Assembly: GCF_024323335.1 (NCBI RefSeq)
Contig: NC_066584.1
Coordinates: forward strand, 423,875,319 to 423,939,318
DNA length: 64,000 nucleotides
Direction: 5' to 3'
Source of the DNA: Lathyrus oleraceus
Lineage: Eukaryota; Streptophyta; Magnoliopsida; Fabales; Fabaceae
Shown here one piece after another: positions 1-14,354 of this stretch. A program made the position numbers and the translations under genes. The notes beneath the pieces were generated by a model. The model was not told the origin of the DNA, made no database searches, and worked only from the letters and a program-made list of their open reading frames with translations. Each line of letters opens with the position of its first letter. The stretch's first letter is position 1.

Positions 1-897
1 TATGGTTAATCGGTTAACGTAAAACAGAATGCGCTTCTTGGCAATTTTTAACAGTGTTAACCGGTTAACGCCCTGGGTTAACCGGTTAACGCAAGACAGA
101 ATGTAATTTTTCAATATCGTAACAGTGTTAACCGGTTAACACCCTGGGTTAACCGGTTAACGCAAGACAGAATGATGTTCCTGCGCTAACAACGAACAGA
201 ATGCAGATTTCCCCGCATTTTTCACCGTTGGAGGACTTCCGGACCTCCGATTTCGATTCCGTAAAAAGCTACACGTTCAGAAAATTATGACTCATCCAAA
301 TATATATTCATTCATAGTTTTAGCATAATTTAATTATCACAATTCAAGAGTATTTATCAAGACCTAATAATTCCAAAACCATGCCAATTAAGGATTTCAA
401 CCTACATCATGTTCCTACCCATTGACCCAATCATACTAACCCATAATAATAAGGATTCCCCCCTTACCTTGTCAATTTGATGGAAACCCTGACTCCTCTT
501 TACTTTTCCTCTCCTCTTTCTCCATTGCCTTCAGTGCTCAAGTGAATTCTAATTTTCACTCCCTTCACCTCTTAATATTTATAATAGTATTCTAGTTGGG
601 CTTAAATCATCTAATTTAATCACTAGGCCCAATAATACCTAATATTTAAATACCTCTATTTAAATTCAAATAATTAACCACTCACTATGCACACCAAGTT
701 AATTAATTAATTCAGTTATTTAATTATATCTAATACCAACTAATTAATTAATTAACATACTAATTCAATTAATATAATAAATTATTATACTACCTCACAA
801 CCCCTTAATTACTTAACACTCCAAATAATTAAATTAAAATATAATAATAATAGTATAATAATTAAATACTAAAAAAATGGGTTGTTACAGTTAGGGT
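1..897 (-). mobile_element. Chromovirus-type Ty3/gypsy LTR, 5' part; runs off the window start
   Basis: The right end reads ...GGGTTGTTACA at 897, matching the TGTAACA/TGTTACA inverted ends of the complete gypsy element at 37324-45418. The sequence after 897 carries neither a polypurine tract nor a primer site, so 897 is taken as the outer 5' end of an element read on the minus strand. The first 165 bases hold five copies of a self-complementary motif (GTTAACCGGTTAAC and close variants), and the rest is AT-rich. The target-site duplication cannot be checked because the other end lies outside the window. The assignment to the Tekay-like group is inferred from the terminal sequence and layout. 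Confidence 0.6.
4..165. repeat. Cluster of GTTAACCGGTTAAC palindromes inside the LTR
   Basis: Five copies of a near-perfect 14-bp palindrome lie at about 4-19, 56-70, 78-92, 127-141 and 149-163. The last four form two pairs about 71 bp apart, and each pair is followed by a GCAAGACAGAATG-like spacer. This is a small tandem array whose unit carries two palindromes. Confidence 0.8.
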
Positions 898-1090
898 TAA
901 TATAAGGCTAAAGTTTGAAGCTTTGTGATGGAGGTTAATGGGTTTTTTGGGAAGGTTTGGAGAAATGTTGAGAAAATAATGAAGATGAAGAGAGATTTGA
1001 AAAGAGAAAGAGTAAGGTAATCATGGGTTAAAAACCTGATTTTGGGTATTTAAAGAGAATTAATGGGTGATGATTGGTGCAATTAGAGGT
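898..1090. other. Unassigned flank between LTRs
   Basis: This 193-bp piece lies between the chromovirus LTR and the first solo LTR and continues after that LTR at 6049. Purine-rich stretches are visible but no coding frame or known repeat is recognised. Confidence 0.4.
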
Positions 1091-4000
1091 TGTATCGGGG
1101 TTTTCGTTACCTTTTGGTTTATTCACTAAACCAAAAGTCAACATACAATTCGAGTCGCCACCGCACTTTTATTTGTCCAAAGGAAAGGCTAAAAAGCGAA
1201 CAAAAGCCAAGTAAGAAGTTTTTCAAATAAAAAATTAATAAAAATGTCAGAGATCTAGGTAAGGGGGTTGGTTACGAAATGGGAAGGTTTTACGCACCCA
1301 AAACATTCTTAGTACTCTAAGGGAACCTCTTTTTGCAAATATGTGTGGTGGGTTGGTATTTTTGAAAAGATTTGTGCAAAAGATTGGAGGGATGAGAAGA
1401 GAATAGATTATATTTACAAATTTTGTTGTTTGAATGGATGAACCCATTGCCTACGTATCATCACAAAGGAGGATCAAAACCTCGTAGTTCGTGATAAAAA
1501 TTTCAAAGATTGGTGAATTGATTTTAATCAAAAGCCTTAAGGTCTTTTGTTATCAAAGGGAGAAAACTCAACCTAAACCAACAATCCACCATGTGAGGAA
1601 GGCTTCAACATACTAGTGAGGGGTTAACCCTATAATAAGCATGGAAGGCTTATAATCCAACACTAAGGATGAGGTGAGATTTACATCAACCACTATGATA
1701 ACTCAAACCTATGACTAATGTTTTTGAAAAGGGTATAACAAATGGCCATTGGAACCACAAAAACAACTTGAAATGATATTTACAAGTTAAATTGATTTAC
1801 AAAATGAGGTCAAAGTTGGATTAACGTTTATTTACAATGAGTATTTATGAAAATGGTTTTGAAAAGTCAAAGGCCTAAGGCCTATGTTTCTAATTTGAAA
1901 TAAAGTAAAGTTTTGAAAATGATTTTTGGCTTGGTTAGAGTGGGGAGAAGAGAGAAGGGTTATTCCTAAAGCATACAAAGATAAGAGGGAAAGATAACCC
2001 TTGGAGTTCCTTTTCTTAGAGTCATATAGAGATGACTCAAGATGCTCCTTTCCCTTGGACTTAGCACACAAAATAAGCAATCAATAAATTGAATTTAAGC
2101 TTCTAGGATCTCCATTTGGCTTGGCTCTTAACTTGGCTACTCATGACAATGGTCCTCTTTTCACAATCTTAAGATGAGGTTCCTATCACACAAAAGCACA
2201 CATCAAAAAGCTCATAACACAATAAAGGGAATGGACAAAGAATAAGTTTGAGGAGAAGTCCTTTAGGGTCAACTTTGAATTTTAGCATTCTAAAGGCATG
2301 AGGCCTAGTTGCTCTTCAACATATTTTGCATTCTAAAGGCATGAGGCCTAGTTGCTCTTAAACTTCTTTAAGCATGGGTAAATCCTAATTCTAAGTCCTT
2401 TCTCCTTTTTGCATTTGGTTCACATCAAAACAAACACAAACAACACAAAATAGCAATATATTTATATACAATACTGGGCTCAAATGAGCAAAAGAAAAAT
2501 GACATAAACATAAAATATGTGCTCAAGTGAGCAAAATGAAAATCAAGATGAATAATGAGCAAGAAAATAAATGACATTAAAAGTAAATGACAAGAATTTA
2601 AAAGCTCAAATTAAAGTTAGTAGTTAGTAGAGTTATGTTAGCTTGTCATGAGACAATGTAGCGCTATATCAAACAATCGTAAGTGGACTAATGTAGTAGT
2701 CACACCTATCTGAGGTTGGTCAATAAGAATATAGGCAAAGAACACAAGTTAGAGGTCATGACTAGTAAACCAAGCTCCATAAACTTGCCATGCCAAACAA
2801 AAGGGGAAGGGCCTTGTATTGACTTTTGGTTATCTGCTTGACCAAGAAGTAACCTATCTTTGACACAAAATAACTCACTTGATCATGGATCAAGTTGAAT
2901 TTGGTTTGGATCAAAGAAGATTAAACTTCTATTTGTCAAGACCAACCTTAAGACTTTAACTCATTGGCCATTGAGGGAAGGAAAGGATGAAGATGAAAGG
3001 GAGGAGTAAGAAGTCAACAACCAATCCCAATTGATCAAGGGATAACTCATCCTTGATCAAATTCATTCATCTTTCTAGGTGATGATCCTTAAGGATTTTT
3101 AAACCACAAGATCCAATGAATTTGATCAAAGTTGAATCAATTCAACCTTGATCAACACCAAACAGAAGAAGCACCAATATAACAAGTCAAGAAGTCAATG
3201 ATATTTTTTTTTGGTATTTTTTGAATTAAAAGAAAATTTAAATAAAAAATAAACAAAACAAATGGAACCTCAAATTCAATTCAAAGCAACTTCAAAAAGT
3301 CCAATTAAATTCTCATAGGTTCAACATAGTCAAACAAACTTTGACTAATTTTCTCACAAATTTTTAAAGTCAGAAAGTATTTAAAATCAATTAAAAACAA
3401 CCAAAAATAGCATAATATGAATTAAAATCTCAAATAATCTCAAAACAAACAAGAAATTGTTGAGACTATTTTTCATTGACTTATCATGATCCATAGATGC
3501 TATGAAAATATTTTTGTATTTTTTAAAAGTCATAAAGTATTTTAAAATAAATTAAAATCATTAAAAACCAAGTAATTCATAAAAAAAATATCAATTGAAG
3601 TCACAAAAATAATTAAAAATCATAATATGAAACCAGATTTTTCAAGAAAAATTTCAAAGTTGGTCTCATATTTTTCTGACTTCATATGAATTTTTAATGA
3701 ATTTTTGAAAATAGAATGAATTAACAGAAAATAAAAAGAAAATGAAATAAGCGAAAAATTCTCAGCCACCTGATCTAAATTCATTAATTGACGTGGCACA
3801 TGGCACGGTTTAGATCTGATGATGCACAGTAGGCACAAGTCAATAGAGAAACACAAAGAATTAAATGAAGTAATTAAAACGGACGCACACAATTAGATCA
3901 TGGAAGGGAGATCCAAGGGCCATAAGCATGCACACGTGGTGGTGGTGGTGGAAACCACCGTCTTCTCCGGCCAAACACACAAACTCCGGCCAAATTTGCA

Positions 4001-6048
4001 GAGAAATAAAACTCAACGAAAATGAAAAATAAGGACATGGAAATAAAGCTCTTGTGATGTAGATCATCACTGTACCATTGGATTTCTTTCATGATTCCTA
4101 TATTGAGAGAAAGATGAAGGATAAAATCATGGTGTCCACACCGATTGTTCATGAAATGATAAATTGAATGCATCAAAAGCTTGCCTCAAGTATGAGGACT
4201 TCAGAGAACCACATAAACACAAGAATGCTACATTGAATTAAGAGTTTCAGATCCAAAAAGTTTGAGTTGATACCTTCAAATTGATGAGTTATTGGCCACA
4301 AATTCTCCAAGATCCTTGCTCCTTCTTGATCTATGAATGTAGTGGAAATGATTGGCTAAGGAATCTGGCTTTAAAACTCAGCTAATGTTGCTGAATTTCA
4401 AGCTCGAAAATCTGAAAAAATTATGAGTGATTCCTTTGGTGAGGGCTATGGTTTCAGTGCAGTAGCATATGGGATCTCCAAAAGGTTGTGGAATGAAGCT
4501 CATGAGGTGTTTATTTATAGGTGAATGCAGTTGAGTTCACACTTTGCTCATGTGCATGGGATTTGAATTTTTGATTGCATGGGCCTTTGTGGACGTGTAA
4601 GAGGCCCATGGATGGCTGAAGAAGCTTTCTGAGATCATGTGAAGGGCATTTGGTTGTGCACCTAGGATGGTAAATGCTTGCAATTCAAATTTCAACATAA
4701 AATATCAAGAATGCACCTTAATGAAAATAAATTTGAATCTCCCAAATGGTAGACCCCAAGGACTATTGTGAGTAATGGTTGGAAAACTATTGGAATAAGG
4801 AACCAAAGTCATGTTGGGAAAAAAATCATTTGGCATGTGCAAATTGATCAAAACTGGCTTGGAAAGTTCAAGTATAAAACATGTTCAAATCATTTTGAAA
4901 AAGTCACCCAAAAGTAAGCTTAATCAAGCCCCTCTGTTTTAATGATACAAGCTTCAAATGAAAAAATCTTCAACATAAAAGTTGTATATCTTTTCAAGAT
5001 GGTCAATCTAGACTAAAATTTTGCATCATTTGGATTTTCTATGACAAAGTTATATGCATTTGAAGTTGGGTACTTTTTCAAATTCAATGAATTAGGTCCA
5101 AGATGACCTATAATGTTTTGTAATATCACCTGTATTTATTTTAGGATTATGAAATTTTGTCCAACATAATATTTTAAGTAGACATCTCAATATTTCCAAT
5201 TCCTTTAGTCTCACACCAAAATAATAAAAATTAAGGAAGTTATGCCCATTGTAAGTTGACCTAAAATTAGGGTTTCAGTCAAAATGACCTATAATGTTTT
5301 GAAATGAATGATGACCTTCCAAGCTTCAAATGGATTTTTGATGAACATGAAAGTTGTTCATATGGTTCTTAAGAACATTTTTTTATTTTGGGATCATCTT
5401 CATTTGACAAACACATCAAAAGTTATAGCTCATTGGACCTCAGCTTAGTCAGATGATTTGATTGGTCAACTTTTCAAGGTCAAACTTCCAATCTTGATGA
5501 ATAAATGATTGAGGGGCCTCAAATAGGCTCATATATGCATAAAATGATAAATTAAAGAAATTACCTTGATTAAATTTGATCAGAGGTTGAGATGGCTTTA
5601 TGGGCAAGGCACAGTCAAAACATAGTGAAATTAGAGTTTCCTTGGGAAACAATCTTCAAGCCCTTTGGGTTATCTTGATCAAATTGGAAAATTGAGATAC
5701 TTGGGAGACATATATGATGATTAGGGACTTTGTGTACCATTATCATGCTTTTCTCATCTTCATCTAGCCATTGCATTGGGCTTAGGAGCCTCCTAGGAGC
5801 ATTGTGGAGCACATGATCACTTGAGCTTCAAAACAAAAAAAGTTAGTGACATATTTTTGTGCTTTTGGTTAGTAATCAAATAAAAAGGCAATAACATACA
5901 ATACAAGCATGCTTGGTGATCTCAAACCACTCAAACAAGTCCCAACCCTTGGGTTAAGGAGCCAAACATGCTATGATCCTTGAGGCAATGCACTTGTGCA
6001 ATAACATGATGCCATGAGGGATCTTAGGATCAAAATTAGGGTCTTACA
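1091..6048. mobile_element. Solo LTR, very long (4958 bp), Ogre-like Ty3/gypsy
   Basis: It starts TGTATCGGGG and ends GGGTCTTACA, and is flanked on both sides by the same five bases, GAGGT (1086-1090 and 6049-6053). No internal retroelement coding region is present between the ends, so this is a solo LTR left by unequal recombination. Near the start is a block containing GAGTCGCCACCGC and GGTTGGTTACG, which recurs in variant form near the start of the second solo LTR at 8470, so the two belong to related families. LTRs of about 5 kb are typical of Ogre elements (Tat lineage) in Fabeae legumes; the family name is inference from length and general look. A 32-bp stretch (AAAGGCATGAGGCC...) is repeated at about 2284-2315 and 2330-2361. 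No gene is seen inside. Confidence 0.85.
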
Positions 6049-7165
<1,117 letters not shown>

Positions 7166-7600
7166 TCAAACATTTATACAGATTTGACAATATTCATCGA
7201 TGTCCATTATCACAAAGTCCACCAAAATATAATACTTTCCCACTCCCACCGGGACATCTTCTAGCACGCCTATAGGATACTTGACCGATATATTGGCAAG
7301 TTGCAAAGATACATTGGTAGCTTTAATATCCCTTATATCCAACTTCTTATACAACGACAAAGGCATTAGGCTAACACTAGCTCCAAAATCACATAGAGCT
7401 CTATCAAAGTCCAAGGTACCTATTTGACAATGGATATAGAAACTTCTCAGATTTTTGAACTTAGGGATAACCAAGTTTCGAATCACGACACTACTATCAA
7501 GGGTCATGACCATAGTCTCACGGTCCTCTATCTTTCTTTTATTATAAAGGATTTCTTTTAAGAACTTGCCATATGAGGGAATTTGGGTTAGCTCCTAGGT
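7166..7600 (-). pseudogene. Athila-type Ty3/gypsy aspartic protease remnant
   Basis: A minus-strand frame (7513-7166) encodes a retropepsin-like domain. The key run is LCDFGASVSLMPLSLYKKL, in which the usual retroviral D-S/T-G triad is replaced by the D-x-GAS form common in Athila and related elements. It is followed by VSLQLA and the YPIGVLEDVPVGVGKYYI..DFVIMD run, also characteristic of this lineage. The frame stops before the glycine-rich end of the protease. Just upstream (about 7600-7514) the degraded frame reads PSYGKFLKEILYNKRK, the conserved gag/protease linker. No reverse transcriptase or integrase follows. The element is non-functional. Confidence 0.8.
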
Positions 7601-8078
7601 GAAAGGAACATTGAGGTGGATCTTCTTGAGAAGTTCCACAAACTTTTTGAATTGGGCCTCCACCTTGGCGTTCAAAAGCCTTTGTGGGAAAGGAATAATA
7701 GGTTTGTAGGGAGGAGGAGCAAAATAAGGTGCCTCATTCTCAACCTCTTCAACAACCTCCTTTTAGGGAGGTGTTGGCACACTAACTTCAACCTCAATCT
7801 CTTTAGAACTAGAACTGTCCACTTCTTTACCACTACGGGTTGTCACGACATTCAAATATCCCTTAGATTTTGTTCAAACGGCCCCGAAAATGATTTGGTT
7901 GGACGGAAGAAGCGGCTCATTGTTGCATCACTTTGGAGATTTTGGTCTCCAATATATTGGTATGAGTGACAATATTATCAACCTTATTTTTCAATTTCTT
8001 AAGCGCCTCATAGGTAAGGAGGTTTTGATTTTATAAACTCTTCATTTTAACAGGTTTGTGTCAAAACCAAAATTTCCA

Positions 8079-8469
8079 TCATAAGTTCAAGATTATACTT
8101 CTTAGGCTTGGGTTATGTGGCTTTTTAGAAACCTGGAGGTCCCATAGATTGATGGGGTTTTTGTTCCTATAAGAGAAGTTGGGGTGATCACGACACCTCA
8201 GGTTGTAGGTGTTAGAGTAAGGGTTATTCCTTTGGTTATTATTCACAAAGTTATCATTCTCTTGGGTGGATCCTCCCGTGAGTATCATTTGACAATCACT
8301 ATCGATATGCCCATTAACTATGCATATCTCATAGTAGAGTGTGGCGGGGGCAACCGAAGCAATATGGGTTGTAATAGTAGGTGAGAAAGGTGTGATGCTT
8401 AGGCTAAGTATCTTTTGGTAAAGAGCATCCACCTTAGCGTTCATGTGATCAAACACATTAACCTCATAC
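8079..8469 (-). pseudogene. Athila-type gag, C-terminal part
   Basis: The minus-strand frame ends at 8079. It includes the DHMNAKVDALYQKI coiled region and a degenerate CCHC-like knuckle (YYEICIVNGHIDSDCQ, in which the first cysteine reads Y). It is followed by an Asn-rich run ending NPYSNTY and then HPNFSYRNKNP. These are hallmarks of the gag C-terminus of Athila elements. The upstream half of the same gag lies at 13441-14254. The two halves are separated by the solo LTR 8470-13440, whose target-site duplication CATAC falls in the gag sequence. Confidence 0.8.
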
Positions 8470-11400
8470 TGTCGCATCCGCGAAAATCAACCGGCGAGCT
8501 AAAAACAAAACACACACAGAGCCGCCACTGCGCGTTATTTATCCCAAAATAGGGAAAGGAAACGCTCAGAGAAACCTGGAAAGAACATGGTCTCGCGACC
8601 AGAGAGAAAGGGTAAGGGAGTCGGTTACGCGAGGGGAAGGTATTAGCACCCCTCACGTCCGTCGTACTCGACGGGATCCACGTCCTAGAATAAAGAATAG
8701 GTTGCTAAACATCACACACACACACGGGGAACGCAGGTGGGGTTAAGAGAAACGGGCTCGATAAGGTATCGCACCTTATGCCTACATATCTTGTCTGGAA
8801 CAAGAATCAGAGCCACTGTAGTTCGGCTTACGCACGTCAAACAACACAAAACATACAAACAAGCAAGGGTGGCAAACATGGAGCCCGACAACCACTGGAT
8901 GGAATTACGTCAGCATCCGAACCAAAGCACGCACAAAAGGGCAAACGTGGAGCCCGACAGCCAATCACTGGGCTTACGTCGGCATCCGAACCAAAACACA
9001 TGCCAGATAACAGGTAAACACACACAAAAAGAAAAAAAGTGCCCGGAGTGGTCTCGCACGACCACCTGCCTACATACCTCGTCTGGCACGAGGATCAGGG
9101 CGATGTAGTTCCCCTGGAAGGGACTGAATTGCTAACCAGAAACCAGGGGAAGACACACTACTAGGGAGCTGGACTCGAGCCTAGTGTTGTCATGCATCGT
9201 TTACCCTAAGTTCGGTTTTCTATCCTACTTGCATAAGCAAACTACTCCTATCCAGGAAAGAAGCAAGCACACAAGCATACAGCATAATTCAAGCATACAT
9301 CAAATGAGAACAAGCATCTCAAACAGATATCCACACATCACGCACTATAACCAAACAAGTGTCTCACACAATAGGTTTGACTGCCGAAGCGAGTCGTCTG
9401 TACGGGCTGGGTTTGCTCTTAACCTTGCCATTACGAGGCTAAGGTGAAGCAGATGAGAGGTGAAGTGAGGATCAGACCTCACAGCTCTTATCCCTAACCA
9501 GGGAGAGCTTCTGACAAATGAGCATGGGTCCAGAATGGGGGGACCCTTCTATACTCAGAGACTCTAACACAATGTGCACTGCACGGATCTTGGGCTTGGA
9601 TCTCAATGCTACAACCATGTAATGGGAGCAAGGAGAAGACTCAACTGAATAGTGGGGGGTAGACTGCATACCCCTACCTTCCACCAATTGCCTTATTTAA
9701 AGGACTTTCACCTGCTTGGGCACAAAATTAAACAATCACAATCATCGCCTCTTAAGGAGGACTTCAGACATTTATTTGCCCGGCCCGGTAACAGCCGGGT
9801 CTCCCAGACTACATGAAGTCAAGAGGACCTACCTCAAGCGGTTTACACAACCGAGCAGCAGCTACCAAGCAAGTTCTTAAAAGAACTAGAGCGACTAAAG
9901 GTACCTGTACAAAAGCTAACCAGTTAATAACTCAGACAACCAATCAGAAAACAACAAAATTAATCAGTCAAACTATGCAAGCCAAGGCACACAAAGCAAG
10001 CTATGAGCTCAAGCTCAAGCTTCACAACCTACAAAACCAAGTTATGTTAGTGTACAAACATTAAGCAACATCAATTGAATTGATTTGGACCATTCTCCAT
10101 ACACATTGCACCTTTTCATCCTGAAAAAATCAATCAAACATTAGCAACTAGACCACTAGGCCAAGCCTAGGGTCCAAAGGCAAGAAAAATTCCTAAACAG
10201 CAAGGTATTCACCAACCAAAGTCAAATTAATGTCAAACAAGAGCAAACACCATTAGTCTCATGTTTATATCATTCATCATGTTCATGTTATGCACAAAAC
10301 AAGGCAAATTAGTTCAAATGAAGCACCAAACATGCAAACAGAACTATTGCATTCAAATCCACATCAAAACAACTCCAAAAATTCTCAAATAATTTACACC
10401 TAAACAGGACCTAATCCAGGTACGGCACACCAAATTTCAGCTTAATTGGGCAAAGGTAACTATGTCAATGAAAATCAACACAAACAGACACAATTACATG
10501 CTCCAAATCACAACATCAACACATGCTTCCACTTCAAAAATTCATAAATCCATGAAGACAATAAAGAAATGGATGAGACCAAAACAGGGATGTCACATCA
10601 TGTGTCTATTACAAGCATACCAAATCTCATGATCATTCAATACCATATGAGCATTTCACATCAAATATTCCAACCTATGTCACACAAGCTTGCATATTTG
10701 ACCAACAGAAATGGAAAATAGCAATCAATTTGAAAATGCTACATAAAATTCCACAAAAATTCACATAGCATTTTAACATGTTAATCAACCATCATGCAAA
10801 ATTTCACATTAATCCCACAAGTATAGGTCACTCAAATAAATCCAGCAAGTTGGCATAATGAGGTGTGACACAAATTGTCACACCTAAGTTCCAAAATTCA
10901 TAACTCAATGATCAGGTATCAAAAATTCATGAAATTTACATGTAAATAAACATTGATCAGTCCACAATCATCACAAAAAATCTCAAGAATTTATTTAACA
11001 CTATGAGCATTTTATGAACAAAATGGTAGAATGTAGTAAAAATGAGTACATGTGAAACAAACCTAAGTCCATCCAAAATATACCATGCACAACTTTGACC
11101 AATAGGTCAAACAAATTCTACACTCAACAACAAAGTCAACACAAAAATTTCCACATTTTTCTGAATTTTCTACAATTTTTTATGAATTTTTGAAGGTGTT
11201 ATGAATTTTTTATGAATTTTTTAGAATTAATATTAATTAAATTAATTAACCAATGGCATTCTGGTAAATATTTGGCGCGGTGGAGGGAAACATCTAATTC
11301 GAATTTTCAAACAGTTTCACGGATCAAACACACTAAAATTCCAGAAAACTCATCTTCTTCGCACAGCAACTCAAGAACACGCCAAATTCAAAACCTCACC

Positions 11401-13440
11401 AAAACGAACAAATGGATAACCGTTCGAACCGTCTTCTAACCTAGAATCCAAATGTGAACCTAATTTCACCTAAATGTTTCTCCATTTTCCAAATCGTGTG
11501 AGTTAGGGTTTGGTAATCAATCTTTAAATCCAGATTTCCTAGCCTATGGTTCATCATTTGCAAATCTAAAACCATCACCGTGATCTATGAGCATCACACT
11601 ATAGAACGCACACAATAATTAAGGCACTGGAGTGATTCGAAAAATTCGAAACCTGGCTATGGCAGAATTGTTCCTGATGCTTTGAGCTTCAAATCCACGA
11701 AACAGGTGAAGAAGAGAGATAAGGAAGGTGATTGATGCGCCCAGGTACAATTGTAGTGGTCCCTAATGCTTGCAAATCCGAATTCACCACTGAAGATGCA
11801 ATGTTGAACAGCCACGATTCCAAGCTTTTTCCAATCCAAACTCCACAAACAGTTTGAGAAGATGATGAGAGGAGTTCAATGCAAAAAGAATTCTCGAGAT
11901 TGATCAAGAATTGATGATGAATTTTGGATTTTAAGCTTTGGTGTTCTTGAGGAAATTGAGAGAATTGGAAAGGTTTCAGATCTGGTTTTGGTGAATGTGA
12001 TTTTCTGTTAGGATTAGAAAGTGATTAGGCTTATATATGTGACCTTAAACCAAGTTTAATCATGTCATTAACCAAATGGAGTGTATTAGTGAAAATGGTT
12101 AACTTTCAAAGTGAGGGAAAAATAGGAATTTCACTTGCCAGCTCAATGCCACCTATTTGACAGCTCACACAACTTCCAAATGCCATGTGTGAGCTGTTGA
12201 AACTTGTCTCACTCTCATTGGTTGTGTAATTTGCAAAATCACATGTGAATGCCACTTTGTCCATTTTTGCCATTTCATTTTTCAAGCCAAATCTCAAATT
12301 ACAAGCCTTAGGCATGAAGTGATGATTCCAACAAATTTTAAATACCATTCATGAGGTGTTGCAAAAATCCCCACTCAAAAATTCCAATTATTTCATAAGT
12401 TGGACAATTTTGCCCCTGGTCCATTTAACTGTCCAGTTGAAATTTGACTTTTTGCATTGACCATTTTTGAGAAAATCCAATTATGCACCATGAAAGTACA
12501 TGTCAAATGGAGTTTGTGCATATAAAGAACTCTCAATTTGGACAATCCATGTGGAAATTATGGCCTCCTGATTATGGGTCATTTTTGAAATTCACTGAGC
12601 CATAATTTTCCAACCATACATGGGATTTTCAAGTTCTTGGACTTTTTGGAAAGGTGAGAACAAGATCTACAACTTTCATGTTGAACAAATTTTCATTTGA
12701 AGCATCCTTGGACACGTGGCTTTGAGGTCAAAAACTTTCCATTTTTGGAAACTTCAATTACAAGTCACTTTCTATTTTTGGCAGTTTTTGTTCTGACTTG
12801 ATTTCCTTCATTCTTAAGCTTTGAGATGTCAAATAACACTTGTTCCAACATGAATGAAGTGTATCCAACTCATTTCCACCTCCAAATCCCTCAGATCATG
12901 TATAGTTGACCACAGTTGACTTTTCATCTGATAGATGAATCTGGCAATGCATAGACCAATCTGAGCCCCAATCTTCAACTGAAATGGCTCAAAGGTGATA
13001 CCCTAGCATCAATTAGCACAAAATAATCATAGAATGAACCCCATAACCATCATAAACCCCATCTCCTGATTATGCCCTGATTGGCCTAATGCAACTGATT
13101 AGGGTTGACCAGTGGTCAAAACCCTAATCTCAAGGAATCCTGCTTCAACACTTGATGATAACCAACCATGATGATGATGTATCATTGTAATCAAGATGAA
13201 GACCAATATCCTTGGAGAATCATGAAACCCTAATTCACAGCCCAATCCTCAGATGGCTAATGATCAGTCAACAAAACCCTAGCTTGCACTTTGACTTCCT
13301 CATCTTCTGAACCAGACTTGGGAGGATGACTTGCACAATGTAACCACATGATATGCAATATGCAATGCCTAATGACCTAAAATGATATGCACAATGTTAA
13401 GCTAGTCCCAAGAGAGGAGGGCAAATTTTGAGGTGTTACA
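8470..13440. mobile_element. Solo LTR, very long (4971 bp), Ogre-like Ty3/gypsy, inside Athila gag
   Basis: It begins TGTCGCATCCGCG and ends GAGGTGTTACA, with five-base duplications CATAC at 8465-8469 and 13441-13445. Only LTR-type sequence lies between. The 5' part is GC-richer, with GTCGGTTACGCGAGGGGAAG and a two-copy 69-bp tandem repeat at 8871-9008. The remaining 4 kb is AT-rich and shows no retroelement coding domains. It has split the Athila gag into two pieces that read on from each other, which independently confirms both boundaries. Small open frames within it are not convincing genes. Confidence 0.9.
8871..9008. repeat. Two-copy 69-bp tandem repeat in the solo LTR
   Basis: Two units start with GGCAAACATGGAGCCCGACA and GGCAAACGTGGAGCCCGACA, at 8871 and 8940, and both end with GGCATCCGAACCAAA or its CAGCATCCG variant. 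They differ at several positions, so the duplication is not recent. Confidence 0.8.
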
Positions 13441-14254
13441 CATACATACCACCAATTTTAGGAGTAGATTTAGCGGAACTTTATTGCAAACTTCCCCATG
13501 AGTGGTGGTTTTTGGTCATCTTTTCTATCAAATTATAGGCCACATATTAGGGCTTCGTCAGAATCCACATCTAAAGTCATCCTTGTGTAGTAAAGTAGAC
13601 CATTTTAAAAGTATGTATAATCATTCACTTCTCAAGCCCATGGAAAGGACAAAGTCTTAGAAAATATTTATAACTCTCTCACGCGTCAAAAAAAGATTAT
13701 TCTTCTTCTTGCCTAAATTTGTTAATCTCATTCCTAACTTCATCCGTTTTACTTGGCGAAAATTACCACGCTAGAAAGGTTGCTTTCAATTGGGTCCATG
13801 AGGTAATAAAATTGGCGAGCAAGTACTGGAGTCAAGCCCGCGCACTGTCACTTAAAGAAAAGGGAAATAAATGAAGGAGGATGGTGTTTAGGTCAACACC
13901 ATTTTCCTTAACGGTAGCATAATTGTTAAGAAAAATATAAAGATGAAGTTTAGGAGTTTCCGAAGGTAAACCTGAAAATTGATTTTGTTGCACCATACTG
14001 ATCAAGGAAGGTTTTAGTTCAAAATTATGAGTCGTAATAGACGGATGCACAATACTACAATGTGGTTCCTCTTTGGTATGAATATAATAATCCTTAAAGG
14101 GCTTAGTATCAACTGGATCGACCATAGCTTCTAATCTAAGATTTTGGCATCTCTCGAGTAAGAAATGCTCTATTTTGTCAACAGGCTCAACGAATCTATC
14201 AACATAACGAGTTTTACGCATACAAGAGCAATGAGAACCAGAACAAACAAACAA
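13441..14254 (-). pseudogene. Athila-type gag, N-terminal and middle part
   Basis: The minus frame from 14254 to 13832 has the gag N-terminal block of Athila elements: HCSIVHPSITTHNFELKPSL, then QNQFSGLPSETPKLHL and LHLFPFSLSDSARA. Downstream, to 13441, the frame is broken by stops but keeps the FSPSKT and QEEE..FFDA.ER landmarks of the capsid region. A cysteine-rich leader upstream of the gag block is not typical and may be secondary sequence. Gag continues on the far side of the solo LTR at 8469. Confidence 0.8.
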
Positions 14255-14328
14255 AATAAAACAAGTCGAAAAATAAGCTCTAGTTTATACGATGATCAAA
14301 CATAAATTCTATATCAAATGCAATTGGT

Positions 14329-14346
14329 CCCCGACAATGGCGGCAA
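14329..14346 (-). promoter_or_regulatory. Primer binding site of the Athila remnant, tRNA-Asp type, degenerate
   Basis: The minus-strand sequence is TGCCGCCATTGTCGGGGA, close to the TGGCGCCGTTGCCGGGGA consensus used by Athila elements, and it sits directly inside the 5' LTR. Confidence 0.7.
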
Positions 14347-14354
14347 AATCTTAA

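Noticed and set aside
1..180. CRISPR-like regularly spaced palindromes
   Set aside because: The context is a plant LTR, the spacers are themselves repeated and there are no cas genes.
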